Positions 9,101-17,049 of a DNA stretch of 27,045 nucleotides are shown piece after piece. Each line of letters opens with the position of its first letter. Positions within the stretch are counted from its first letter, which is position 1. Both the position numbers and the translations under genes were made by a program. Source of the stretch: Giesbergeria sp. (lineage in GTDB: Bacteria; Pseudomonadota; Gammaproteobacteria; Burkholderiales; Burkholderiaceae_C); assembly GCA_017987055.1 (NCBI GenBank), contig JAGNUJ010000005.1, positions 1 to 27,045 of the forward strand, written 5' to 3'. The notes below the pieces were generated by a model that had not been told where the DNA came from, did not search any database, and was given only the letters and a program-made list of their open reading frames with translations.

Positions 9101-9872
9101 CCAACCAGTTTTGCATCGCTTGCGCACGTTGCGCCCAGCCGACTTTCAGCGTGGCGATGGCGCTGTGGTGTGCATCCACATGCTGGCGCACACAGTCGGC
9201 CAGCGTGCCTGCGCCACTGCCGGGCGGTAGGGCTTGCTCGGACAACTTGTGCATATCTTTGATGAGCGCATCGACATTGCGCCACACCTGCAGCACAGCA
9301 TCGAGCGCTTCGCCGCGCAGCGGGTAGCACTGCTGGCGCCAGTAGTCTTGCGCAGCTTCGATGTGGACGGCATTTTCATCAGCGCTGAGCTCTTCATCAA
9401 ACAGACAGCCGCTGTCAAAAGCGTGTTCGCGCAACATGCGCTGGCACCACGCATCGATGGTGTGGACGGCTGCGTCATCCATGCCTTCCGCCGCCATCGC
9501 TAAACGCCACGCGGCGCTGCGGCGCGCGGCACCTTCGGGATAGGCGGCGAGTAAGTCGGCCAGAAAACCGTCGTGCGTTGGCACAGGCCTTTCGCCGCGA
9601 AAACACTGCGCCGCTTCGATCAAGCGGGCGCGGATACGGTCGGACAGCTCGCGCGTGGCGGCGCGAGTGAAGGTCATCACCAAAATATCCGCCGGGCGCA
9701 GCGGCTGCGCAAAGGCGTTAGCGCCGCCGTGGCCGAGCACCAAGCGCAGGTACAGCGCGGCAATCGTCCACGTTTTGCCAGTGCCGGCACTGGCTTCAAT
9801 CAGGCGACTGCCCCAGAGTGGAAAGTCGATGGCCTGCAGCGGTGTGCTTTGTGTGCTGCTGGAATGTGTCAT
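6162..9872 (-). CDS. recB: Exodeoxyribonuclease V subunit beta (RecB), helicase-nuclease
   Basis: RecB is the 3'-5' helicase and nuclease subunit that loads RecA after Chi recognition. The 1236-residue protein shows the UvrD/SF1A motifs in order: ASAGTGKT at 27-34, TFTRAATREL, DEFQDTSPLQ, GDPKQSIYGFRGAD, GTNYRS, HKSKGLEYPVVLLP and YVALTRAR. The C-terminal nuclease domain keeps its active residues: D1125 (GFADLVF), D1138 and K1140 (LDYKSNHLG). The spacing between the two aspartates equals that of D1067/D1080 in E. coli. The start lies 2 nt after the recC stop, and the stop overlaps the recD start, so the three subunits are made from one message. Confidence 0.97.
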   Translation of the reverse strand: MTHSSSTQSTPLQAIDFPLWGSRLIEASAGTGKTWTIAALYLRLVLGHGGANAFAQPLRPADILVMTFTRAATRELSDRIRARLIEAAQCFRGERPVPTHDGFLADLLAAYPEGAARRSAAWRLAMAAEGMDDAAVHTIDAWCQRMLREHAFDSGCLFDEELSADENAVHIEAAQDYWRQQCYPLRGEALDAVLQVWRNVDALIKDMHKLSEQALPPGSGAGTLADCVRQHVDAHHSAIATLKVGWAQRAQAMQNWLDSQTAPKVCDWDRRSLSPKNYTRWLTALGAWANSTGDSVLDLTGTAKERLTPDGLLAVRKDSAPDITLPGDFQAFADLLDALNALPDPSIALRLHAAAHVQARRIELKQYAGTFGFQDMLERLDQALAGPNGERLRARMIAQHPVALIDEFQDTSPLQYRLFEQLYRTADNDPHTALLLIGDPKQSIYGFRGADIYSYLSARRATAGRHYVLGTNYRSTQALVDAVNHSFARAEARAGAGAFMFRSSDAQADNPLPFVPVAASGRSEQFQTADGAVPALSLVHNLELRSSSDHRQLFAALCAERISTWLNDDQAGFAESGKPLQRLRPADIAVLVRTGKEAQAVRRELRRRGVASVYLSDKDSVFDSGEAQDLLHWLHAVAEPLNVRRLRAGFATRSVGLTLDELLHLATDDDVLDARSEQLRALHYVWQTQGVLTMLRQTLHQLDLPARWLQQTDGERRLTNFLHLAELLQVASAQLEGEQALIRWLGQQLQGERSGSDEQIVRLESDADLVKVVTIHKSKGLEYPVVLLPFASSYRPVTRQYTSFLNLADDSGQRHLHLSLSDEAIAQADLERQREDLRLLYVALTRARHALWLGFGALKSGNSSKCTAHCSAAGYWLGGAQPYEAADWLVPLQALAQDRSDIALHAAAHGLPYDVPRTQLAARAAPAALHEQPLYSAEFERNWGIGSFSQLVRGVGQSAANQSAVTLQRAGDDERALDSAVALLPTRVAAATDSAAVWHAFQRGPVVGNFLHDQLEWLAGEGFALATEPTLAERLRRRCERAGYSDAADDVVQWLSAVVATPLPSVGVALNALEHLLPEMEFWLPTGQLQASQVDALCQQHLLPGQERAGLPKRTLHGMLMGFADLVFQHEGRYWVLDYKSNHLGADGAAYHVDALTQAMAAHRYDVQAALYLLALHRLLRQRLGAAYDPAQHLGGAVYLFLRGIDGPASGVFTVTPPLALLAALDQLLACQESAA

Positions 9873-9874
9873 GG

Positions 9875-12800
9875 CTATGCTCCTGCGGCGCTGTCGCTAT
9901 CCAAACTGGCCAAGCTGTGCAGCGTGGCGATGACGTGGGTACCCGCCCATTGAGCCAGTGGCCGACACAGGGACTGCGCCAGCCATTCAAAACGGCCATC
10001 GTCGGTGAGGGCTTCAAAGTCAGGGTACATGCGCGCCAAGCAAGGCTCGGCCACATCGCCCTCGCGCTGATAGCTGCCGTTATAGGCAGCAGCGGCATCT
10101 TGCTCTTTCACCAGCGCCAACCCGGTGCGCAGTGCCAACGGCAGCGGATTGGCCATACCTTCGCGCCACGCGTACAACAGGTCATCCAGTGCCGCCTGTG
10201 CGCTGTCGGGGTCGAGCGGCGTGATGCGCAACGTGGCATCGCGCCCCACCAAAATGCCGTCCACCACCACACCGCTGGCCGCCGCTGCCAAACTGCGCAC
10301 CCAAGCAGTGAGCAGCTTGTCGGTGCGCAGCGTGCCTTTTTTGACGTCTTGCACCAGCTTAGAAGGTGTCAGCTCGACCCACACGGGCGCACCATCACTC
10401 CCCTGTACGCCGTGGCGCAAATGGTCGAGCCAGTCTTGCAAGAGCAGCGTGGGGCGGTCTTTTGTGGCAGCGCCATCCTCGTCCTCCTGCGCCAGACTCT
10501 CGGTGCAATACAGCGGTACACGTGCCGCCATCTCAGGGTGCTGGGCTTGTACCTCCTGCCAAGCTTGTAGCAGGGGCAACAAGATGATTTCTAACTGCGC
10601 TTGGGCGCGCTCGGCAAAACCACCCAACGGCAGCCGGCCGGCGCGGCGCAGGTTTTGCAGGCGCGTCGCTAGCAGCGCGGCCAGCGCCTGAGCGTCAACG
10701 CCGGGGTATTGCGCCACATCCGTTAAAACCTCATTCACCAAGGCTTGCACCACGCCGTATTCCTCCAGCCCGCCCAAACCGAAAGATTCATCGTCGGCCG
10801 GATCTTCTTCTAGCGCATCGAACACCACGCCCAAGCGCTCGCGGAAAAAGGCTTTGACGGGATTGCGTAAAAACCGCGCCAATTGCTCCACCGTCAGCGC
10901 CGCGCTGACATCGGGCGCCCAAGCGGCGGCGGGCGCTGGCGTAACAACAACTTCAGCTGCAGCGACCTGCGCCGAATCCGGCGCAGCGTGCGCCGAGCGC
11001 CATTCACGCGCGTAGGTGCGCAGATGGGGGCTGCCTTCAAAGTAGCGCCGGCTGAACGGCTGCAACGGGTGCTCGGTGGTGCGCCCGGCCAACACCTCAC
11101 CGCTCCAGCCAGCGGCCAAATAGTCGCGCAGTTGTGACACCAGCACCGACGGCGGCTGTGCGCTGTTATCGCGCACGCTGTGGCCGGTCCAGCTGATGTA
11201 CAGCACGCGCCGCGCCGACAGCAGGGCTTCGAGCATCAGCTGGCGGTCATCGCTTTGGCGCGAACGGTCGCCAGGGCGGTTTTGGCCGGGCAAACCCATC
11301 AAGTCAAAGTCACTGCGCGGCGCGCGGCGCGGGTAATCGCCGTCGTTCATGCCGAGCAGGCATACCACCTCAAACGGAATGGCGCGCATCGGCATCAGCG
11401 TGCAAAACGTCACGCCGCCAGCGCGAAAGCGCTGGTTCAGCGCCGGCTCTTCCAGCGTATCCAGCCACGCTTTGCGCGCAATCGCCAACGGCACCGCTGC
11501 ATCAAACTGCGCCTGCTCACAGGCTTCTTGCCAGCGGGTCAACGCGTCATCCAGCGCCGATAACGTATCGCGGTCGGCATCGTCGGTCGGCGCGACCAAA
11601 TCGGCCAGCAGCGCGCGGCCACGCTGCGCCCATTGCACGGGTGTGGCCGGCTGGCTAGCCTGCTCACGCCACAGTTCAAGGCGGTGCAGCAAGCTGGCGA
11701 GTGCGCCAGCCAATTCAGCCTCCAGTCCGCCAACTTCACCATAAGGCTGCAAGTCGGCAAACGGTGTGTTGCCACTGGAATAGCCCAGCAACATACGGCG
11801 AAGGCCAAAAGCGCTGGTGTTTTGCGCGCCGCAGGCCGACAAGCCCAAGCCGGCGCGCTGGGTTTCGTTCAAGCCCCAGCGGATGCCAGCGCCGGCCATC
11901 CATTGCGTCAGCCGCCCCAGCGCATCGGGCACCACGCCAAAGCGTGCGGCGACAGCGGGCACATCCAGCAAATCACGCAATTCACTCAGCCGGCAGCGCT
12001 GCTGCGGCAAGCGCAGCAGCCACTCCAGCGCGCTGACCAGCGGACTGCTGGCGCGCGCACTCAGGTCGGCGATGTCAAACGGAATAAAGCGTGCATCGCG
12101 CCGGCCATATTGGCCAAACACAGCCCGAATCGCCGGTGCCATGGTGTCGATATCCGGCACCATCACCACCACATCGCGCGGCTGCAAGGGCGTGTCCACA
12201 GGCTGCTCAGCCAGCAAGGCCAGCAGCTGGTCGTGCAATACCTCGACTTCACGCAAAGCACTGTGCGCTTGGTGAAACACGATAGAGCGGTCCAGCACAT
12301 CGGCAGTCAGCTTGGGGTGTTCGGCCAAGGGGCGCAGGTCGCGGATGTGTTGCTGCACTTGCAACAGCAACGGTGCGTCCGGTGTCTCGTCCTCGTCAAA
12401 CAAGTCCACGCGTGGCAGGGCAAAGCGCTGCTGGGCTTGCTGCGCATCGTCAAATTCATCCAGCTGACGCACAAAATCCCGTCCTTGCCGACCCCAAGCA
12501 GCCAGCAGCGGATGGGCGTGGGCGTGCATATCTTCTAGCGGTAAGTCGGCCAAATCGCGCCCACTGCGCAACGGCTGGCGGCGACGCTCCATGCGCAGCA
12601 AATCGCGCCCTTCCATGATGTCAGCCCAATGAAAGCGGCAAGGATTGGGAATGGCCAACAGCACTTGGGTGTGACCGGCCAGCGCAGCCAGAGTTTGCAG
12701 TACTGGCAGCGAGACATGTGAGGTGCCAAACAGCACCACGCGCCGCGCCACCGATTGGGCTGGATCAACGCTACTGAGTAGCGTATCCAGCGCACGCTGG

Positions 12801-13414
12801 TGAATCAGCGGGCGAATAGCGCTGAGTTCGCGCGCATCCAACGTCGCTATCACCGCGCGCCACAGCAGCGGTTGCCATTGCTGCTCGGGAGGCACGGGCA
12901 AGTCGGCTCGTCCGGGCGCAGCCAGCACATCTCGCCCCGCAGCCCAAGCCAGCAACCAGTCGGGTCGATAGACTTGGTATTGGTCAAACAAATCGGCCAA
13001 ACGGCTGGCCAGTTGCAGCAACCGATCTGCGCCACCGGGGTGCAAAAAGCTAGCAACGGGAGCGAATTCAGGCACCTCCAACAGCTCCGGTAACAGCTGC
13101 ATCAAACGCCAAGTCAACGGCGTTTTATCGACGGGCGACTGCACTGGCACGCTGCTACGCCCCAACACTTGCCGATAGGTGCGCCACAAAAAACGCGATG
13201 GCAATTCGACCCGCACTGCAGCGCAAACGTCATCATTACTGGCCAGCGCCATCTTGAACCACTCGGCCACGCCATTGCTTTGTACGAGGACGATATCTTC
13301 CTCTAAAGGAGACAACGGGTGCTGGCGCAACCAAGCAAAGACCGCTTCTGCCAGCGTTTCGGTACGGTTGCTGTGCAGGGCAATCAAGCCCGGCTGAATC
13401 AAAGGAATAGTCAC
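9875..13414 (-). CDS. recC: Exodeoxyribonuclease V subunit gamma (RecC)
   Basis: RecC is the scaffold and Chi-scanning subunit with helicase- and nuclease-like folds that lack catalysis. The protein has about 1179 residues from GTG 13414, beginning VTIPLIQPGLIALHSNRTETLA, the usual RecC N-terminus. Later family blocks include VVLFGTSHVSLPVLQTLAAL, DVVVMVPDID, CTLMPMRAIPFEVVCLLGMNDGDYPR and LTVEQLARFLRNPVKAFFRERLG. The frame is open upstream to ATG 13513, but the extra 33 residues are unlike RecC and that ATG lies beside the tRNA terminator, so I place the start at the GTG. An AGAAAG about 8 nt upstream of the GTG is the best ribosome binding site. It is the first gene of recCBD; its promoter should lie in 13415-13519. 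Confidence 0.93.
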   Translation of the reverse strand: MTIPLIQPGLIALHSNRTETLAEAVFAWLRQHPLSPLEEDIVLVQSNGVAEWFKMALASNDDVCAAVRVELPSRFLWRTYRQVLGRSSVPVQSPVDKTPLTWRLMQLLPELLEVPEFAPVASFLHPGGADRLLQLASRLADLFDQYQVYRPDWLLAWAAGRDVLAAPGRADLPVPPEQQWQPLLWRAVIATLDARELSAIRPLIHQRALDTLLSSVDPAQSVARRVVLFGTSHVSLPVLQTLAALAGHTQVLLAIPNPCRFHWADIMEGRDLLRMERRRQPLRSGRDLADLPLEDMHAHAHPLLAAWGRQGRDFVRQLDEFDDAQQAQQRFALPRVDLFDEDETPDAPLLLQVQQHIRDLRPLAEHPKLTADVLDRSIVFHQAHSALREVEVLHDQLLALLAEQPVDTPLQPRDVVVMVPDIDTMAPAIRAVFGQYGRRDARFIPFDIADLSARASSPLVSALEWLLRLPQQRCRLSELRDLLDVPAVAARFGVVPDALGRLTQWMAGAGIRWGLNETQRAGLGLSACGAQNTSAFGLRRMLLGYSSGNTPFADLQPYGEVGGLEAELAGALASLLHRLELWREQASQPATPVQWAQRGRALLADLVAPTDDADRDTLSALDDALTRWQEACEQAQFDAAVPLAIARKAWLDTLEEPALNQRFRAGGVTFCTLMPMRAIPFEVVCLLGMNDGDYPRRAPRSDFDLMGLPGQNRPGDRSRQSDDRQLMLEALLSARRVLYISWTGHSVRDNSAQPPSVLVSQLRDYLAAGWSGEVLAGRTTEHPLQPFSRRYFEGSPHLRTYAREWRSAHAAPDSAQVAAAEVVVTPAPAAAWAPDVSAALTVEQLARFLRNPVKAFFRERLGVVFDALEEDPADDESFGLGGLEEYGVVQALVNEVLTDVAQYPGVDAQALAALLATRLQNLRRAGRLPLGGFAERAQAQLEIILLPLLQAWQEVQAQHPEMAARVPLYCTESLAQEDEDGAATKDRPTLLLQDWLDHLRHGVQGSDGAPVWVELTPSKLVQDVKKGTLRTDKLLTAWVRSLAAAASGVVVDGILVGRDATLRITPLDPDSAQAALDDLLYAWREGMANPLPLALRTGLALVKEQDAAAAYNGSYQREGDVAEPCLARMYPDFEALTDDGRFEWLAQSLCRPLAQWAGTHVIATLHSLASLDSDSAAGA

Positions 13415-13519
13415 AGAGGCGGGCTTTCTGAGGGAGCTACAGGCGGGGCAGAGAACGCAGCACCATAGCGCACGCGCCGCCCATTTGCCTAGAAAGCCAT
13501 CTATCAAAATCAAACGGCC

Positions 13520-13545
13520 AAAAAAAACCCACCTAAAAAGGTGGG
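13520..13545 (-). terminator. Intrinsic terminator after tRNA-fMet and the ribosomal cluster
   Basis: On the minus strand CCCACC-TTTTTA-GGTGGG (13545-13528) is followed by eight T residues (13527-13520). It lies 10 nt after the tRNA 3' end. It is the only clear intrinsic terminator found on the minus strand between rplN and recC. A weaker T-tract on the plus side could make it bidirectional. Confidence 0.9.
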
Positions 13546-13555
13546 ATTTTTAAAT

Positions 13556-13632
<77 letters not shown>

Positions 13633-13642
13633 GTAAGAATTA

Positions 13643-13671
13643 AGTATAACCTATTTTTAAGCTTCTGTAGA
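13643..13671 (-). promoter_or_regulatory. Candidate sigma-70 promoter for tRNA-fMet
   Basis: On the minus strand TCTACA (13671-13666) and TATACT (13648-13643) are 17 nt apart. The -10 box ends 10 nt before the mature tRNA 5' end. The -35 box overlaps the last codons of rplQ. The -10 matches the consensus at 5 of 6 positions and the -35 at 4 of 6. This would allow the tRNA to be made independently of the ribosomal protein message. Confidence 0.45.
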
Positions 13672-14052
13672 ATTATTTTCTTCTGCAGCTGCGGCACCAC
13701 GATCCACCAGCTCAACCAGAGCCATAGGAGCGTTGTCACCAACGCGGAAGCCCATCTTCAAGATACGGGTGTAACCACCGGGACGCGTATTGAAACGAGG
13801 ACCCAAATCATTGAACAACTTGGTGACCATATCGCGATCGCGCAGGCGGTTGAATGCTAAGCGGCGATTGGCAACGGTATCAACCTTGGCCAAAGTGATC
13901 ATTGGCTCAACTACGCGGCGCAGTTCTTTAGCTTTAGGCAAAGTGGTCTTGATGGCTTCGTGCTGCAGCAGAGAATTCATCATGTTTTGCAACATCGCAA
14001 GGCGGTGCGAGCTAGTACGGTTAAGTTTGCGGAGTCCGTGTCCGTGGCGCAT
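13657..14052 (-). CDS. rplQ: 50S ribosomal protein L17
   Basis: The 131-residue protein begins [17 protein letters not shown] and continues with [19 protein letters not shown], the standard L17 sequence. L17 sits near the peptide exit tunnel of the large subunit. A short Glu/Asn-rich tail ([12 protein letters not shown]) extends beyond the conserved core. It is the last protein gene of the alpha cluster, 86 nt after rpoA. That spacer includes a small CCCC/GGGG stem (14113-14125). tRNA-fMet follows. Confidence 0.98.
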   Translation of the reverse strand: MRHGHGLRKLNRTSSHRLAMLQNMMNSLLQHEAIKTTLPKAKELRRVVEPMITLAKVDTVANRRLAFNRLRDRDMVTKLFNDLGPRFNTRPGGYTRILKMGFRVGDNAPMALVELVDRGAAAAEENNSTEA

Positions 14053-14138
14053 GGTGCTTTTCCTTATATATCGTTAAATCGTGCAGCCGTACCAGGTACT
14101 GCCCGAGGCACTCCCCTTAGCGGGGCAAAAATTATAAC

Positions 14139-15131
14139 TTAACGCTTATCCAAACCAGCTGGCGGCCAGTTTTCAAGCTTCATACCAAGGGTCAGACCGC
14201 GCGAAGCGAGAACCTCCTTGATTTCATTAAGCGACTTGCGACCCAAGTTAGGCGTTTTGAGCAACTCGTTCTCGGTGCGCTGAATCAGATCACCGATGTA
14301 GTAGATGTTCTCGGCCTTGAGGCAGTTGGCAGAACGTACCGTCAATTCCAACTCATCAACAGGACGCAACAAGATCGGGTCAAAGGTCGAGTTGCCACGG
14401 GCAGGCGCACGCTCACCAAAATCTGGCAAGTCGCCATCGCCCAACTGGGCAAATACCGCCAATTGTTCGACCAAAATCTTGGCCGATGCGCGTACTGCAT
14501 CTTCAGCCGTGATGGCACCGTTAGTTTCGATCTCGAGAACCAGCTTATCCAAATCGGTGCGCTGCTCAACGCGAGCGCTCTCAACGGTGTAACTCACTCG
14601 GCGAACCGGGGAGAACGATGCATCCAACACAATCCGACCAATCGACTTGGTCGATTCATCCGAATGACGGCGCATACTGCCAGGCACGTAACCACGGCCT
14701 TCTTCTACCTTGATCTGCATGTCCAACTTGCCACCAGCCGACAGATGTGCAATCACATGATCAGGGTTGACAATTTCGACATCGTGCGGGGTCTGGATAT
14801 CGCGGGCGGTAACAACACCTTCGCTGTCTTTACGCAAACTGAGCGTTACTTCGCCGCGACCGTGCAACTTAAAGACCACACCCTTGAGGTTCAACAAAAT
14901 GTTGACCACGTCCTCTTGCACGCCATCAATCGAAGAATACTCATGCAGAACGCCTGCAATCGTCACTTCAGTCGCTGCGTAACCCACCATGGACGAGAGC
15001 AAGATCCGCCGAATGGCATTGCCTAGTGTGTGGCCGTAACCACGCTCGAACGGCTCCAGAGAGACTTTGGCACGGTTATGGCCAAGCTGCTCTACGTTGA
15101 TAGCCTTGGGTTTTAGCAGATTTGTTTGCAT
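14139..15131 (-). CDS. rpoA: DNA-directed RNA polymerase subunit alpha
   Basis: The 330-residue protein has both domains: the dimerisation NTD ([23 protein letters not shown]) and the DNA- and activator-binding CTD. The CTD holds [17 protein letters not shown], whose R266 matches R265 of E. coli for UP-element contact, and ends [12 protein letters not shown]. Alpha dimers nucleate core polymerase assembly. The gene is between rpsD and rplQ, the usual alpha-operon position. It is preceded by a 120-nt spacer that holds a 12-bp perfect hairpin. Confidence 0.99.
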   Translation of the reverse strand: MQTNLLKPKAINVEQLGHNRAKVSLEPFERGYGHTLGNAIRRILLSSMVGYAATEVTIAGVLHEYSSIDGVQEDVVNILLNLKGVVFKLHGRGEVTLSLRKDSEGVVTARDIQTPHDVEIVNPDHVIAHLSAGGKLDMQIKVEEGRGYVPGSMRRHSDESTKSIGRIVLDASFSPVRRVSYTVESARVEQRTDLDKLVLEIETNGAITAEDAVRASAKILVEQLAVFAQLGDGDLPDFGERAPARGNSTFDPILLRPVDELELTVRSANCLKAENIYYIGDLIQRTENELLKTPNLGRKSLNEIKEVLASRGLTLGMKLENWPPAGLDKR

Positions 15132-15185
15132 TCAGACTTCCTCTCAATACCCCCAGCTCGTTACACCGGTAAGGCTGGTGAAGCG

Positions 15186-15213
15186 CCTAAACCGCGATGC
15201 CTCGCGGTTTAGG
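15186..15213 (-). other. 12-bp perfect stem-loop in the rpsD-rpoA spacer
   Basis: CCTAAACCGCGA (15186-15197) and TCGCGGTTTAGG (15202-15213) pair perfectly around a 4-nt loop. Neither strand has a T-tract after it, so it is not a simple intrinsic terminator. It could be an RNA processing or stability element, or a regulatory structure, between rpsD and rpoA. The stem is seen directly; the role is inferred. Confidence 0.75.
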
Positions 15214-15251
15214 AACGTTTTGTCGAAAATTTAGGCGTAAGCCTGAGGCGA

Positions 15252-15875
15252 TTAACGCGAGTACAACTCAACAATCAGCGATTCGTTGATGTCAGCACCA
15301 AACTCATCGCGGTCAGGAACCTTCTTGAACACGCCTTGCGACTTGCTCAAATCCATTTCAACCCAAGCAGGCAGGCCGACTTGCTGCGCTAATTGCAAGG
15401 CTTCAACAATGCGATTTTGTGCTTTGGATTTTTCACGAACCGCCACCACATCGCCCGCCTTGACCAAGTACGAAGGGATGTTGACGGATTGACCGTTCAC
15501 GGTAATTGCCTTGTGCGAAACCAGCTGACGTGCTTCAGCGCGCGTCGAGCCAAAGCCCATGCGGTAGACCACGTTGTCCAGACGGCATTCCAGCAAACCC
15601 ATCAGGTTGGCGCCAGTATTACCTTTTTTGCGCTCAGCAGCTTCAAAATAGCGACGGAATTGCTTTTCCAGCACGCCGTACATGCGTTTGACCTTCTGCT
15701 TTTCACGCAGCTGTAGACCGTAGTCCGAGGTGCGCTGACCAGAAGTGCGACCGTGTTGGCCGGGCTTAGTGTCAAATTTAGCCTTGTCCGAAATCGAGCG
15801 ACGCGCGCTTTTGAGGAACAAGTCAGTGCCTTCACGGCGGGAGAGTTTGGCTTTGGGGCCTAGGTAACGTGCCAC
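15252..15875 (-). CDS. rpsD: 30S ribosomal protein S4
   Basis: The 207-residue protein begins with [18 protein letters not shown]. It contains the RNA-binding S4 domain around [26 protein letters not shown] and ends [15 protein letters not shown]4 is a primary 16S rRNA binder and in E. coli also represses the alpha operon. The start codon is GTG (15875), with AGAAAG 8 nt upstream. It follows rpsK after a 91-nt spacer holding two hairpins. The N-terminal zinc-binding cysteines found in some S4 proteins are absent. Confidence 0.98.
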   Translation of the reverse strand: MARYLGPKAKLSRREGTDLFLKSARRSISDKAKFDTKPGQHGRTSGQRTSDYGLQLREKQKVKRMYGVLEKQFRRYFEAAERKKGNTGANLMGLLECRLDNVVYRMGFGSTRAEARQLVSHKAITVNGQSVNIPSYLVKAGDVVAVREKSKAQNRIVEALQLAQQVGLPAWVEMDLSKSQGVFKKVPDRDEFGADINESLIVELYSR

Positions 15876-15899
15876 TTGAATATCTTTCTATGTCATCTT

Positions 15900-15950
15900 C
15901 CGCAAAGGATTGCGGGAGCCGTCTGCGGCGTTTTCACGGGCACAGACGGC
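15900..15950 (-). other. Two adjacent stem-loops in the rpsK-rpsD spacer
   Basis: CCGCAA-AGGA-TTGCGG (15900-15915) is a 6-bp stem with a 4-nt loop. GCCGTCTG (15918-15925) pairs with CAGACGGC (15943-15950) around a 17-nt loop. Together they fill most of the spacer just upstream of the rpsD ribosome binding site. No T-tract follows on the minus strand. They may influence rpsD translation or message processing. Confidence 0.6.
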
Positions 15951-15966
15951 GGTGGTCTTCATGTAT

Positions 15967-16371
15967 TTAGATGCGGCGGCGCTTTTGTGGGCGGCAGCCG
16001 TTGTGCGGAACCGGCGTCACATCAGAGATAGACGTGATGCGGATACCCAAAGCACCGAGAGCGCGAACTGAAGACTCGCGGCCAGGACCGGGGCCTTTGA
16101 TTTCAACATCAATATTCTTGATGCCTTGCTCCATAGCGGCGCGACCAGCAACTTCGGATGCCACTTGGGCTGCGAATGGAGTGGATTTTCGCGAGCCCTT
16201 GAAGCCCTGACCGCCAGAAGATGCCCATGCCAAAGCATTACCTTGGCGGTCAGTGATGGTGATGATTGTGTTATTGAACGATGCATGCACATGTGCAATA
16301 CCGTCGGAGACGTTCTTACGAACTTTCTTACGGACGCGCTGCGAAGCACTGTTGGAGGGAGACTTAGCCAT
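15967..16371 (-). CDS. rpsK: 30S ribosomal protein S11
   Basis: The 134-residue protein contains [25 protein letters not shown] and the C-terminal [20 protein letters not shown], both diagnostic for S11, which lines the mRNA path on the platform of the small subunit. Codons are ordinary and the length is close to that of E. coli (129). It begins at ATG 16371, 18 nt after the rpsM stop. Confidence 0.98.
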   Translation of the reverse strand: MAKSPSNSASQRVRKKVRKNVSDGIAHVHASFNNTIITITDRQGNALAWASSGGQGFKGSRKSTPFAAQVASEVAGRAAMEQGIKNIDVEIKGPGPGRESSVRALGALGIRITSISDVTPVPHNGCRPQKRRRI

Positions 16372-16389
16372 ATGGTTCTTTCAATCTCT

Positions 16390-16755
16390 TTATTTCTTCA
16401 GCTGCGCTGCACCTTTGCGCGGACCTTTACGGGTGCGAGCATTGGTGCGGGTACGCTGACCACGCATCGGCAGACCGCGGCGATGGCGGAAACCGCGATA
16501 GCAACCAATGTCCATCAAACGCTTGATATTCATTGTTGTCTCACGGCGCAAATCACCTTCAATGGTGAACTCAGCAATGTAATCACGAATTTTTTCGAGA
16601 TCACCGTCCGTCAGATCTTTGATCTTTTTGGAGTAGTCGATGCCGCAAGCTTCGCAAATTTTGCGTGCGCGAGTGCGTCCGATACCAAAAATGGCAGTTA
16701 AGCCAATTTCAGCATGCTTATGCGGCGGAATATTGATGCCAGCGATACGTGCCAT
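16390..16755 (-). CDS. rpsM: 30S ribosomal protein S13
   Basis: The 121-residue protein begins [26 protein letters not shown]. It has the C-terminal [27 protein letters not shown] tail that contacts tRNA in the ribosome head and the B1 bridge. It is the first gene of the alpha-operon gene order. It follows rpmJ by 24 nt with no terminator between them, so spc and alpha clusters are probably continuous. Confidence 0.98.
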   Translation of the reverse strand: MARIAGINIPPHKHAEIGLTAIFGIGRTRARKICEACGIDYSKKIKDLTDGDLEKIRDYIAEFTIEGDLRRETTMNIKRLMDIGCYRGFRHRRGLPMRGQRTRTNARTRKGPRKGAAQLKK

Positions 16756-16779
16756 ATGCGTCCTCTAATACTTTTCTAA

Positions 16780-16893
16780 TCAACCTTGGCGCTGTTTGTG
16801 GCGCTGGTCAGTGCAGATCACACGCACCACACCGTGGCGGCGGATGATCTTGCAGTTACGGCAGATTTTCTTGACCGAAGCCGAGACTCTCAT
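16780..16893 (-). CDS. rpmJ: 50S ribosomal protein L36
   Basis: The 37-residue protein [19 protein letters not shown]... ends in the typical HKQRQG. The zinc ligands C11, C14, C27 and H32 are all present, so this is the zinc-binding (C+) form. A clear AGGAG lies 6 nt upstream of ATG 16893. L36 binds near the base of the L7/L12 stalk. It is separated from secY by an unusually long 156-nt spacer with hairpins and no infA. Confidence 0.97.
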   Translation of the reverse strand: MRVSASVKKICRNCKIIRRHGVVRVICTDQRHKQRQG

Positions 16894-16911
16894 TTCATTC
16901 TCCTAAAACTT

Positions 16912-17026
16912 ATCGTGTATTTTGGTTAACTTGACCTCAACACACGATGCCCGCGAATTTTCGGGGGACGTTAATTTGACTACCCTGCATTGTCCCATGA
17001 AGCATGCAGATGGGTTTTCATCTGCA
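16912..17026 (-). other. Structured spacer between secY and rpmJ
   Basis: The 156-nt gap 16894-17049 has no gene. It holds an 8-bp stem TGCAGATG / CATCTGCA with a 6-nt loop (17005-17026). It also holds a 7-bp inverted repeat ATCGTGT / ACACGAT (16912-16918 with 16942-16948) that brackets a near-direct repeat of GTTAANTTGAC. The spacer could hold an internal promoter or processing sites; none of these is proved by sequence. Confidence 0.5.
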
Positions 17027-17049
17027 GATCGTCGGCCAACACCCCAGAC

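Noticed and set aside
13415..13513. N-terminal extension of RecC from ATG 13513
   Set aside because: The added 33 residues do not resemble RecC, the ATG sits beside the tRNA terminator, and the family N-terminus begins at GTG 13414.
16894..17049. Possible infA between secY and rpmJ
   Set aside because: The 156-nt gap is too short for IF-1 (about 72 residues), and no frame shows IF-1 sequence.
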